In this document: piece after piece, positions 1 through 6,940 of the stretch
How positions within the stretch are numbered: the first letter of the stretch is position 1
How the letters are laid out: each line of letters opens with the position of its first letter
Origin: Mucilaginibacter aquaedulcis
GTDB lineage: Bacteria > Bacteroidota > Bacteroidia > Sphingobacteriales > Sphingobacteriaceae
Length of the DNA stretch: 64,000 bases
NCBI RefSeq assembly: GCF_030409325.1
Contig: NZ_JAUFPR010000001.1
Span: forward strand, 868,001 to 932,000
Direction: 5' to 3'
Made by a program: the position numbers and the translations under genes
The notes under the pieces: generated by a model
What the model saw: the letters and a program-made list of their open reading frames with translations, nothing else
What the model was told of the DNA's origin: nothing
The model's database searches: none

Positions 1-457
1 TTAAGTTTTTACTGGCGATAACCACATAATTGCTATCGTTGGTAAAATTGTGTAAACCGCTGCTGTGATTAAGCATTTGGGCGATGGTAATTTTATTGGC
101 ATTGGGTATATCCGGAAAATACCGCGCCAATGGTGTAGTCAATTGAAGCTTACCCTGCTCTATCAACTGAAATATCATTACCGAAGTAAAAATTTTAGAA
201 ATAGAACCGATACGATAATGGGTACTGGTTGTGGCGGCTTCCTTTTGGCTCCCATTTATTGTGCTGTAACCTATCGCTCTGCTATATATAAGTTTGCCAT
301 TTTGCCTGAGGGCCACGCTAACCATAGCTTTATTATTGGTCGCCAGTATATCCATCAGGCTATCCATTTTGGCTTTATTAAATACAGGTGTTTGGGCAAC
401 TGTACATTGGCTAAATAAAACGGCGACCAATGCAATAATTAAAAGTTTACATTTCAT
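1..457 (-). CDS. Serine hydrolase (beta-lactamase/PBP fold), partial
   Basis: The reading frame starts at an ATG on the minus strand at 457 and stays open to the left edge, so only about the first 152 residues are present. A signal peptide is visible (hydrophobic residues 4-15, ending near VAQ at 20-22), placing the enzyme in the periplasm or outside. The SxxK catalytic motif of class C beta-lactamase-like hydrolases is at Ser85-Lys88 (SISK), inside a typical YRIGSISKIF context, followed by an LNHSSGL segment. Such proteins are peptidases or esterases more often than true beta-lactamases; the substrate cannot be read from sequence. A second member of the family lies at 20435-21499. Confidence 0.85.
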   Translation of the reverse strand, partial: MKCKLLIIALVAVLFSQCTVAQTPVFNKAKMDSLMDILATNNKAMVSVALRQNGKLIYSRAIGYSTINGSQKEAATTSTHYRIGSISKIFTSVMIFQLIEQGKLQLTTPLARYFPDIPNANKITIAQMLNHSSGLHNFTNDSNYVVIASKNL

Positions 458-609
458 AGTTTCGTAGATGTTAATAAGATTTAAGTTGTTATTTGATAAC
501 GAATAAATATAAGTACTAAAACCCCCATCTGTCACCCCAATTTCAAATAGATGCGGTATATTTATTCTGCACGCATAATTAAATAGTTTTGGCGAGTAAC
601 GTTAATGCA

Positions 610-1188
610 ATGTTTGAAAGTTTCCGAAGATATATTACTGAAAAGGCAAACCTTACCCCCGATGAGCTGGAAATGATCCTGGCTGCCAGCATCCAAAAAA
701 AACTAAAGAAAAAACAATACCTGTTGCAGGAGGGAGAAGTATCGCGCTATAACACCTTTATAGTTAAGGGTTGTTTAAGACAATACCGTACCGGTAACGA
801 CGGGGCCGAACATATTATACGATTTGCGGTTGAGGATTGGTGGATAAGCGACCGTGAAAGCCTGACCACGGGCCTGCCATCGAAAAGTTATATTGACTGC
901 CTGGAAGATAGCGAGCTTTTACTTTGGACCAAAGACACCTTCAATGAACTGAAAATAAAAATCCCCGAGCTCCGTGCCTTTGAAGAACGGACACTGGCCC
1001 GAAGCTTTAACGCCACACAAAACAGGATACACATAGCCATCAGTTATACTCCTGAGGAAAAATATCAGAATTTTATTCAGTCATTCCCTAACATATTTAA
1101 CCGTGTGCCATTGTATATGATCGCTTCATACCTCGGTATTTCACGCGAAACCCTAAATCGTATCCGCAAACAGTTTGCACATAAATAA
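610..1188 (+). CDS. Crp/Fnr family transcriptional regulator
   Basis: 192-residue protein with an N-terminal cyclic-nucleotide-binding-like beta-barrel (about 20-120; the segment QYLLQEGEVSRYNTFIVKG is typical) and a C-terminal helix-turn-helix (IASYLGISRETLNRIRKQ, about 170-188). I chose the ATG at 610 because the in-frame TTG at 589 adds only seven residues without family similarity. The short C-terminal part is the compact Bacteroidota form of the family. There is no Fnr-type cysteine cluster, so iron-sulfur sensing is unlikely; the ligand is unknown. It lies directly upstream of, and co-oriented with, the SDR gene at 1342, with a 153-base gap, so it is probably the regulator of that gene. 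The pairing is inferred from position only. Confidence 0.88.
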   Translation: MFESFRRYITEKANLTPDELEMILAASIQKKLKKKQYLLQEGEVSRYNTFIVKGCLRQYRTGNDGAEHIIRFAVEDWWISDRESLTTGLPSKSYIDCLEDSELLLWTKDTFNELKIKIPELRAFEERTLARSFNATQNRIHIAISYTPEEKYQNFIQSFPNIFNRVPLYMIASYLGISRETLNRIRKQFAHK

Positions 1189-1341
1189 TCCTGAATACCA
1201 ATTAAATACTTTTATGACCTTCTAACTTTATTAATAATAAACCATTATATTTTGTGTCAAATGACATTTTTTTTCGGGCGTTTTGCCCCCACCTTTGTAT
1301 TGTTATCCGGATGAATGGATGACACATAAACACAAAAGAAA

Positions 1342-2079
1342 ATGTCAGGAAAATTAGAAAATAAAGTAGCTGTAATAACCGGAGCTACCAGCGGCATGGC
1401 CTTAGCCACCGCAAAATTATTTGTTGAAGAAGGTGCATACGTATTTATCACCGGCCGCAGGCAGGAACAATTAGATGCAGCTGTTAAAGAAATAGGCCGC
1501 AATGTTACCGGCGTACGTGCCGACTCGGCCAACCTGGATGATCTGGATCATTTATACGAGGTTGTTAAGGCCGAAAAGGGAAATATAGATATCCTGTACG
1601 CCAGCTCGGGCGTAGGTGATTTTGGCGTACCCATTGGCACCGTAACCGAAGAAATTTATGCCAAAACCTTTGATGTGAATGTGAAGGGAACCATATTCAC
1701 TATACAAAAAGCTTTACCGATATTGAATGAAGGTGCTTCTATCATCATGACAGGTTCAATAGCATCTGTAAAAGGCTTGGAGGGCATGGGTGTTTATAAT
1801 GCCAGTAAAGCTGCCGTACGTTCACTGGCCAGAACCTGGACCGTTGAGCTTAAGGCACGAAAAATAAGGGTGAATGTATTGAGCCCAGGTACCATTTTAA
1901 CCAATACTTTTGATGGTGTACCACAGGAAGTTATTGATTCATTTGCCGCCCAGATTCCGCTGGGCCGTGTTGGTCAGCCTGAGGAAATCGCCACTGTGGC
2001 CTTGTTCCTGGCCTCGTCCGATTCAAGCTTTATTACCGGCATTGAATTATTTGTTGACGGCGGAACCGCTCAGATATAA
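1342..2079 (+). CDS. SDR family oxidoreductase
   Basis: 245-residue classical short-chain dehydrogenase/reductase with a Rossmann fold. The cofactor loop TGATSGMA is near residues 13-20 and the arginines in TGRRQEQ suggest NADP(H). The catalytic serine lies in MTGSIAS and the Tyr-x3-Lys pair in YNASK. The usual NNAG motif is replaced by ASSG, a mild deviation. The C-terminus (GxxLFVDGG) is canonical, so the gene is complete. Substrate unknown. It is one of five classical SDRs in the first 23 kb, each next to its own regulator; here the neighbour is the Crp/Fnr gene. A perfect hairpin follows the stop codon. Confidence 0.9.
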   Translation: MSGKLENKVAVITGATSGMALATAKLFVEEGAYVFITGRRQEQLDAAVKEIGRNVTGVRADSANLDDLDHLYEVVKAEKGNIDILYASSGVGDFGVPIGTVTEEIYAKTFDVNVKGTIFTIQKALPILNEGASIIMTGSIASVKGLEGMGVYNASKAAVRSLARTWTVELKARKIRVNVLSPGTILTNTFDGVPQEVIDSFAAQIPLGRVGQPEEIATVALFLASSDSSFITGIELFVDGGTAQI

Positions 2080-2107
2080 TTTTTTCAAATAATTTCGCTT
2101 TAGCAAT

Positions 2108-2137
2108 AAGGGCTTTTCTGGTAACAGGAAAGCCCTT
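2108..2137 (+). terminator. Terminator hairpin after SDR gene
   Basis: AAGGGCTTT and AAAGCCCTT form a 9-bp stem, extended by a G-T and a C-G pair around an 8-base loop, 28 bases after the SDR stop. The T tract after it is weak (TGTTGTTA). Confidence 0.7.
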
Positions 2138-2285
2138 GTTGTTATAACATGATTAATAGCGGTTTGCGATTTTTTAAACCTATACCTAATACTTATTAAA
2201 GCCTTTTTAAATGCATAAACGGCATCTTTTTATTCCGAAAAAACTACTTTTTTGCGGATATATTTAACAGATTTTATTTTTCCTC

Positions 2286-2315
2286 TTGCAGAATTTACTT
2301 TTCTGTCTATATTTG
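2286..2315 (+). promoter_or_regulatory. Bacteroidota-type promoter of tRNA-Gly
   Basis: TTG at 2286-2288 and TATATTTG at 2308-2315 are separated by exactly 19 bases, matching the Bacteroidota primary-sigma consensus TTG-N19-TAnnTTTG. The tRNA begins 11 bases downstream. Confidence 0.85.
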
Positions 2316-2325
2316 CACTCCCAAC

Positions 2326-2398
<73 letters not shown>

Positions 2399-2449
2399 CA
2401 AAGCCCTTCCATCAAAAAGAAGGGTTTTATTTTTAAAGGTTAACCGCCT

Positions 2450-2519
2450 GCTCAGATGGTGGAACTGGTAGATGCCCCGATTTAAATCGGGGTTCCCGTA
2501 AAGGAGTACCGGTCTGCAT
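2450..2519 (+). pseudogene. Broken tRNA-Leu copy (5' part)
   Basis: The first 22 bases (GCTCAGATGGTGGAACTGGT onward) match the intact tRNA-Leu at 2540. The anticodon region is replaced by an 18-bp perfect palindrome, CCCCGATTTAAATCGGGG. The variable-arm sequence TTCCCGTAAA is retained, but the T-arm and 3' acceptor strand are missing: it ends in GGTCTGCATATTTAAAA. It cannot fold into a full tRNA. It is probably the remnant of a tandem duplication or an insertion event; see the matching 3' fragment at 3038-3083. Confidence 0.75.
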
Positions 2520-2539
2520 ATTTAAAAAAAGGTTCATCC

Positions 2540-2624
2540 GCTCAGATGGTGGAACTGGTAGACACGCAGGACTTAAAATCCTGTTCCCGTAAACGGAGTG
2601 CGGGTTCGATTCCCGCTCTGAGTA
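2540..2624 (+). tRNA. tRNA-Leu (TAA anticodon)
   Basis: An 85-base class II tRNA. The anticodon stem CAGGA/TCCTG encloses the loop CTTAAAA (anticodon TAA). There is a long variable arm (TTCCCGTAAACGGAGT), and the T-arm GCGGGTTCGATTCCCGC is canonical. The acceptor GCTCAGA/TCTGAGT pairs with a G-T at the first position; the discriminator is A2624. A strong terminator-like hairpin begins two bases after it. Confidence 0.95.
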
Positions 2625-2625
2625 C

Positions 2626-2722
2626 AAAGCCCTGATACTGGCGTATCAGGGCTTTTTGTTTTTATATAGTTTGGTAGTCTGAAGACTATGGGCATAGTGC
2701 ATCCGAAGTCAGAGACTTCGGA
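2626..2722 (+). repeat. Triple-hairpin intergenic repeat, copy 1 (includes terminator)
   Basis: Three successive palindromes. The first is AAAGCCCTGATAC/GTATCAGGGCTTT with a T run, acting as terminator for tRNA-Leu. The second is TAGTCTGAAGACTA. The third is TCCGAAGTC/GACTTCGGA. The same order recurs at 3085-3181 (almost identical) and 4969-5065 (diverged). The first hairpin alone recurs at 5949-5983. Confidence 0.85.
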
Positions 2723-2751
2723 CAGTGGGCTTTTGTTTTTATATTCGTTTT

Positions 2752-3009
2752 ATGTTTTACACTTATATTATACAGTCTGTTAAAAGTGGCAGATACTATA
2801 TTGGACACACATCAAATATTGATGAAAGATTAGAACGACATAACAGAGGAAAAGTAAATGCTACAAAAAACAAGGGGCCCTGGATTATTAAATATTTTGA
2901 AACATACAAAACCAAATCAGAAGCTAATTCTCGGGAGCTATATATCAAATCGATGAAAAGTCGTGTTTTTATTGATAAGCTTATTTCAAACTCATCAAAG
3001 GAAAACTGA
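2752..3009 (+). CDS. GIY-YIG nuclease domain protein
   Basis: Single-domain protein of 85 residues of the GIY-YIG (UvrC/YhbQ-like) endonuclease superfamily. The first motif is degenerate (YTYIIQS, residues 3-9) and the YIG motif is YYIGHT (15-20). RLERHN (27-32) carries the conserved basic residues, and SEANSRELYIK contains the expected catalytic glutamate. I start at the ATG at 2752, which begins the family's usual MFYTYI; an upstream in-frame start at 2725 lies inside the repeat-derived sequence. The gene is richer in AT than its surroundings. Small GIY-YIG genes of this kind often sit beside tRNA genes in Bacteroidota. Here it lies between an intact tRNA-Leu and a tRNA-Leu 3' fragment, which suggests a mobile or formerly mobile element. 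Confidence 0.88.
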   Translation: MFYTYIIQSVKSGRYYIGHTSNIDERLERHNRGKVNATKNKGPWIIKYFETYKTKSEANSRELYIKSMKSRVFIDKLISNSSKEN

Positions 3010-3037
3010 TGAATCAATATACCGTTTTGATCTAATC

Positions 3038-3083
3038 GTGTTTCCGTAAAAGGGGTGCCCCGATTAGATCGGGGCTCTGAGTA
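3038..3083 (+). pseudogene. Broken tRNA-Leu copy (3' part)
   Basis: This segment ends in CTCTGAGTA, identical to the 3' end of the intact tRNA-Leu, and begins with the variable-arm-like TTTCCGTAAAAGGGGTG. The T-arm is replaced by CCCCGATTAGATCGGGG, which lacks the invariant GGTTCGA. An inverted repeat GATCTAATCG (3029-3038) / CGATTAGATC (3061-3070) spans it. The same triple-hairpin repeat follows as behind the intact tRNA, so this is a duplicated 3' end of the tRNA locus. Confidence 0.75.
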
Positions 3084-3084
3084 C

Positions 3085-3181
3085 AAAGCCCTGATACTGG
3101 CGTATCAGGGCTTTTTGTTTTTATATCGTTTGGTAGTCTGAAGACTATGAGCATAGTGCATCCGAAGTCGGAGACTTCGGA
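3085..3181 (+). repeat. Triple-hairpin intergenic repeat, copy 2
   Basis: Nearly identical to 2626-2722 with only a few substitutions (for instance ATATCG for ATATAG). It follows the tRNA-Leu 3' fragment exactly as copy 1 follows the intact tRNA, so tRNA end and repeat were duplicated as a unit. Confidence 0.85.
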
Positions 3182-3210
3182 CAGCGGGTGTTTTCTGGTA
3201 ACGGTTTTCC

Positions 3211-4101
3211 TCAAGAGTTAACTTCAAGCTTATATCCTTTGCTCCTTATAACAACAATGTTAATATTCGGATCAGGTTCCAATTTTTTCCTGAGTTTTGA
3301 TATGAACATATCCAGGCTACGCCCCACAATAACACCTTCATCTTCCCAGATCTCTTTTTGCAGCCGGCTTCTTGCTATAGTCTCGTTGGCAGACAACGCT
3401 AAAATTCGCAGTATACGCGTTTCTGTTCCGGTCAGGTCTATGGTATTTCCATTTATTGTTAATTGCCTATTCTTTACATCAAACAACACCGAGCCCAACG
3501 TTAACACGCCGGTATTTTGATCTCCAGGCGTTGATTTACCCGGTTTAATCAATCTCAAAAAAATAAAACCAACAAATGCTAAAAATGGCAGGCCGCCCAG
3601 CAGATATCTATTTCTTGTTTTATTTATTCCTGTCGGTTTGAATTTAATATTGATCATATAAGATGCCTTCGGTTGCTTCCTTCCTTTACATGCTATAATA
3701 TCATCTTTTTTATTTCCAGATATGGCAAATCCATAGGCTACACTGGCGTCGCCACGATTCAGAACATTAACAATGTAATCATTGGTAAGCGGGTCTTTGG
3801 CTAACAAACGTTGGGTAGTATTCACCAGGGAGTCTGGTTGAAAAGTAAGGTCGTTTTCAAACCCGATTTGGTATTCATCTTCTGCGATCTTTTTTACCGG
3901 GAGCACCCTTGACGTAGAATCGCCAGATTGTAAAAATAGTTCATCTCCGATCCTGCGGAGCAAAACTTCCCTTCTGGCGATAGCAAAGTCATCACTGCCG
4001 GTCATACTGAAAGCCACACACATTATAGCAGTAAACACAAGTAATATCAATCCGAGCAGATATTTGCGTTTCCCGGCGAGGAAATTTCGGCTAAGATGCA
4101 T
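3211..4101 (-). CDS. Membrane-spanning winged-helix transcriptional regulator
   Basis: 296 residues in an uncommon order. There is a short basic N-terminus, a transmembrane helix (about 15-33), a periplasmic domain (about 35-160), a second transmembrane helix (about 165-182) and a C-terminal OmpR/PhoB-type winged helix (about 200-296). The C-terminal domain shows LTGTETRILRILA, RSRLQKEIW and the wing RSKGYKLEV. It therefore looks like a one-component sensor that reads a periplasmic signal and binds DNA from the membrane, as ToxR/CadC do with the opposite domain order. It is divergent from the Asp-box protein at 4205 with 103 bases between them, and that gap holds direct repeats suited to an OmpR-type protein. 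Target and signal are inferred from position only. Confidence 0.85.
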   Translation of the reverse strand: MHLSRNFLAGKRKYLLGLILLVFTAIMCVAFSMTGSDDFAIARREVLLRRIGDELFLQSGDSTSRVLPVKKIAEDEYQIGFENDLTFQPDSLVNTTQRLLAKDPLTNDYIVNVLNRGDASVAYGFAISGNKKDDIIACKGRKQPKASYMINIKFKPTGINKTRNRYLLGGLPFLAFVGFIFLRLIKPGKSTPGDQNTGVLTLGSVLFDVKNRQLTINGNTIDLTGTETRILRILALSANETIARSRLQKEIWEDEGVIVGRSLDMFISKLRKKLEPDPNINIVVIRSKGYKLEVNS

Positions 4102-4110
4102 AGTGTCAAG

Positions 4111-4144
4111 TTTTTATTTACAAAGTTTACATTTTTATTTACAA
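4111..4144. promoter_or_regulatory. Candidate operator: 13-bp direct repeat spaced 21 bp
   Basis: TTTTTATTTACAA occurs at 4111-4123 and again at 4132-4144, a period of 21 bases (two helical turns), with a further TTTACA at 4126-4131. It lies between the divergent winged-helix regulator and the Asp-box gene. Tandem direct repeats are the usual binding pattern of OmpR-type winged helices, so this is the likely site for autoregulation and control of both genes. Confidence 0.55.
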
Positions 4145-4204
4145 TCCAAACTCCCTGCGCCAAAAAACATCGAAGTAATTTCGCTGAATTAAAATTTATA
4201 GGAT

Positions 4205-4858
4205 ATGAAAAATAAAAAAATGAAAACATTCCTTGTGTTTGCTCCAGCCATCCTCCTGGTATTGTTTCTACTAAATTCATTTGTGCTTAAAGAAAAAGAG
4301 GCTGTTCTCAAATCTGTTGATGGTGGCCAAACATGGCAGGACAGTCGCGAAGACATCGCTGAAATTGAAAAGCCGGTAACTGTAGTGCAATCAGATGGGG
4401 TTATGATTGCTACAGGTTCAAAAGGCATTAAGCGTTCAACAGATAATGGCCAACACTGGCAATGGGTTATAAGCGAGGGTGGCGTCGGTATAGCTGTTGA
4501 ACGTATAGAAGGTGGATTTGCTGCTATATCTTACAACACAGAAACTAAATCCAGGAGGATACGCATTTCATTGGATAAAGGAAAAACCTGGCAAGCTATT
4601 GATGAAGGACTTCGCCCTTCTCCATTTATTTCATCAATAAAACAAACGGGTAAATATTTAATATGTGGTAATACCGATGGTATATTCCGGTCATCTGATA
4701 TGGGTAAAACCTGGACTAAGGTTCATCCCGGCGTTGATAAAAACGACTTTATATTTATTCCAATATTAGATAGGCCCCTCAGTGAACCTAAAAGTGTATT
4801 TAAGATATATGTTTCTGATAATGTATTGTATGCGGTGGCAGGTAGTGCCGGATGCTGA
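4205..4858 (+). CDS. Asp-box (BNR/sialidase-like) repeat protein, membrane-anchored
   Basis: 217 residues. An N-terminal hydrophobic segment (about 9-27, FLVFAPAILLVLFLLNSF) without an obvious signal peptidase site suggests a membrane anchor. At least four Asp-box motifs of the S-x-D-x-G-x-T-W type are present: SVDGGQTW, STDNGQHW, SLDKGKTW and SSDMGKTW. These repeats mark the turns of a beta-propeller, as in sialidases and photosystem-assembly proteins. It is too short for a complete six-bladed sialidase and no catalytic arginine triad is evident, so enzymatic activity is doubtful. It ends abruptly in AGSAGC. Divergent from, and probably regulated by, the membrane-spanning winged-helix protein; it may be the partner of its periplasmic domain (inference). 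Confidence 0.8.
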   Translation: MKNKKMKTFLVFAPAILLVLFLLNSFVLKEKEAVLKSVDGGQTWQDSREDIAEIEKPVTVVQSDGVMIATGSKGIKRSTDNGQHWQWVISEGGVGIAVERIEGGFAAISYNTETKSRRIRISLDKGKTWQAIDEGLRPSPFISSIKQTGKYLICGNTDGIFRSSDMGKTWTKVHPGVDKNDFIFIPILDRPLSEPKSVFKIYVSDNVLYAVAGSAGC

Positions 4859-4968
4859 AATTTCCATTTTAATGAATGAATAGGCAGTGTATTCTGGAGA
4901 AAATTCACAACATTAACCAAGTTCTGTTAAATTATTAGCAGTTCGTGAAGGATGTCCGTTCTGCGTGC

Positions 4969-5065
4969 AAAGCCCTGATACAAGCCCGTATCAGGGCTTT
5001 TGTTTTTATATAGTTGGTAGTCTGGAGACTACCGGCATAGTGCATCCGAAGTCTCTGACTTCGGA
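4969..5065 (+). repeat. Triple-hairpin intergenic repeat, copy 3
   Basis: Same order of palindromes as at 2626 and 3085, with diverged loops: AAAGCCCTGATAC/GTATCAGGGCTTT, then TAGTCTGGAGACTA, then TCCGAAGTC/GACTTCGGA. The surrounding 4859-5158 holds no gene. The first hairpin could serve as terminator of the Asp-box gene. Confidence 0.8.
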
Positions 5066-5158
5066 TATCGAATACCATATAATTTCTTAGCGTTAAACCT
5101 TACCAATCCTAATAAAATTATTTGCAAATTCATCCTACCAAATCAGTACCTAAGAATT

Positions 5159-5884
5159 ATGAAGAAGAATTTCACCAAATGTTTATCCATTATGGCTGTA
5201 TCGGCAGCTATTTTTACTTGCTATTCCTTCAACGCAGACCCAAACAATAAGCTCTCTGCAAAAGAAAAAGATCAGGGCTGGAAGTTATTGTTTGACGGAA
5301 ACTCCACCAGCGGCTGGCATTTGTATAACACCCCCGGCGCATTCACCGTATGGAAGGCTAAGGATGGCGAACTATTTTGCGATGCTGCGGATAAAACAGG
5401 TCCGGGCGACTTGGTTACCGATAAGGAGTATAAAAACTATGATCTGAAATTTGACTGGAAACTGCCAAAAGGCGGAAACAGCGGCGTTTTTATTAACGTT
5501 ATTGAAAGAAAAGATGTCCCGACAGGCTGGGCATCGGGTCCGGAATATCAATTACTGGATAATGCCAACCCTGACTTTGTTAAACCGCAATACCGTTCAG
5601 GATGTTTATTTGGAATGACCTCTCAAAAAAAGCCGGCTAAAACCAAACCCGAAAATACCTGGAACCATTCGGAGATAATACAAAAGGATGGTAAAGTGCA
5701 GTTTTACCTTAACGGCATACTCACCACGCAGGAAGACTTTACTTCCAAAGCCTGGGCAAAAAAAGTGGCGGATTCGCATTTTCACGGATTCCCTGAATAT
5801 GGCAAGCATATCAGCGGTCATCTTGTTCTGCAAGACTGGGCCACGGGCATTGCATTCAGAAATATCAAAATAAAGGAACTATAG
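5159..5884 (+). CDS. DUF1080 (3-keto-disaccharide hydrolase family) secreted protein
   Basis: 241 residues with a signal peptide (about 1-26, SIMAVSAAIFTCYSF). The remainder is one DUF1080/PF06439 domain with a concanavalin-like fold. The hallmarks are WKLLFDGNSTSGWHLY near residue 40, the segment GDLVTDKEYKNYDLKFDWKL, GGNSGVFINV, and the end SGHLVLQDWATGIAFRNIKIKEL. Members act on glycans in the periplasm, and some cleave 3-keto-glucosides after oxidation by a dehydrogenase; here no oxidoreductase of that type is adjacent. Length is normal for a single-domain member. It is separated from the convergent AraC gene by a strong bidirectional hairpin. Confidence 0.9.
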   Translation: MKKNFTKCLSIMAVSAAIFTCYSFNADPNNKLSAKEKDQGWKLLFDGNSTSGWHLYNTPGAFTVWKAKDGELFCDAADKTGPGDLVTDKEYKNYDLKFDWKLPKGGNSGVFINVIERKDVPTGWASGPEYQLLDNANPDFVKPQYRSGCLFGMTSQKKPAKTKPENTWNHSEIIQKDGKVQFYLNGILTTQEDFTSKAWAKKVADSHFHGFPEYGKHISGHLVLQDWATGIAFRNIKIKEL

Positions 5885-5948
5885 GGAGCTATTGAACAGA
5901 GCGGCTCTCATTCAAATCATTTGAAATTGCTTAACGGAATGAAAGTAT

Positions 5949-5983
5949 AAAAGCCCTGATACATATTTGTATCAGGGCTTTTG
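5949..5983. terminator. Bidirectional terminator
   Basis: AAAAGCCCTGATAC (5949-5962) and GTATCAGGGCTTTT (5969-5982) form a perfect 14-bp stem with a 6-base loop between convergent genes. It is the same hairpin sequence that opens the triple-hairpin repeats upstream. Confidence 0.9.
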
Positions 5984-5984
5984 A

Positions 5985-6881
5985 TTAATGCTGATTGCGG
6001 TAAGCAACGGGTGTAAAACCTGTTTGTTTTCTGAAAAGCCGCGAAAAATACGGCGGGTTTTCAAATCCAAGCTGATAGGCTATCTGTGCCACGTTAAGGT
6101 CGGCACCTATCAGCAGGTTTTTTGCCTCTGAAATGAGGTAGCTGTGAATGTGATCAATTGCCGGCTTTCCTGTTTCCTGCCTTAATAAATCGCTGAGATA
6201 ATGAGGCGACATTTTTAGCTGTGCAGCAATAGCGGCAACAGTTGGTAAGCCATCTGTTTGTAATGCACCTTGTTCAAAGTATTGTTGAATAGCCTCATTA
6301 AATTTAGAAACCACTTTACCCGAAAGCTTACCCCTGTTAAGGAATTGCCGCTTATAAAAACGCTGCGAATATTTCAACATAGATTCAATATGACCAAGCA
6401 TAATGGATTTGCTGTACTCGTCCTGGTTGTTGTTATATTCTGTTTCTACCTTTCTGAACAGTTCCCACATAATTTCTTCTTCGCGGGGCGAAATATGAAG
6501 CGCTTCGTTGGTTTCGTACTCGAAGAAACTATATTTTTTGATGGTTTGATGCAACTGCTCTCCATTCAGGAGATCAGGGTGAAACATGATCGAAAATCCG
6601 CTGCCTTCCAAAACAATGTTCTTAAACTCGGTAACCTGACCTGGCTTTATGTAGATCAGCGAACCTTCATTATGATCATACTTTGTACGGCCATAATAAA
6701 CACTGCCCGAAAGTATTTTCTTAAACGCAATGGTATAAAAATCGGTTGTATACTCGTTTTGTTCAATACCCGCCCTCACCGGGCATGTTTCAACACATGT
6801 AACCAAGCTCAGCAAGGGGTTTTCGGGAATTGGCCAGCCCCTGGCTTTATGCAATTCACTTAAACTTTTATAATGCTTCAT
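5985..6881 (-). CDS. AraC family transcriptional regulator
   Basis: 298 residues. An N-terminal cupin-like sensing domain (about 20-110, with SLIYIKPGQVTEF) is followed by a helical linker and a C-terminal AraC DNA-binding domain of two helix-turn-helices (about 205-298). The first is VAAIAAQLKMSPHYLSDLLRQETG and the second VAQIAYQLGFENPPYFSRLFRKQTGFTPVAYR, the classic AraC signature. It lies 59 bases downstream of, and co-directional with, the SDR gene starting at 7765, so the two may be co-transcribed. Ligand unknown. Confidence 0.92.
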   Translation of the reverse strand: MKHYKSLSELHKARGWPIPENPLLSLVTCVETCPVRAGIEQNEYTTDFYTIAFKKILSGSVYYGRTKYDHNEGSLIYIKPGQVTEFKNIVLEGSGFSIMFHPDLLNGEQLHQTIKKYSFFEYETNEALHISPREEEIMWELFRKVETEYNNNQDEYSKSIMLGHIESMLKYSQRFYKRQFLNRGKLSGKVVSKFNEAIQQYFEQGALQTDGLPTVAAIAAQLKMSPHYLSDLLRQETGKPAIDHIHSYLISEAKNLLIGADLNVAQIAYQLGFENPPYFSRLFRKQTGFTPVAYRNQH

Positions 6882-6940
6882 TTTTATAAAGATAAGATAC
6901 CCTAATTACAAGTACACCGCTTCATTTTAAAATTAACTAA

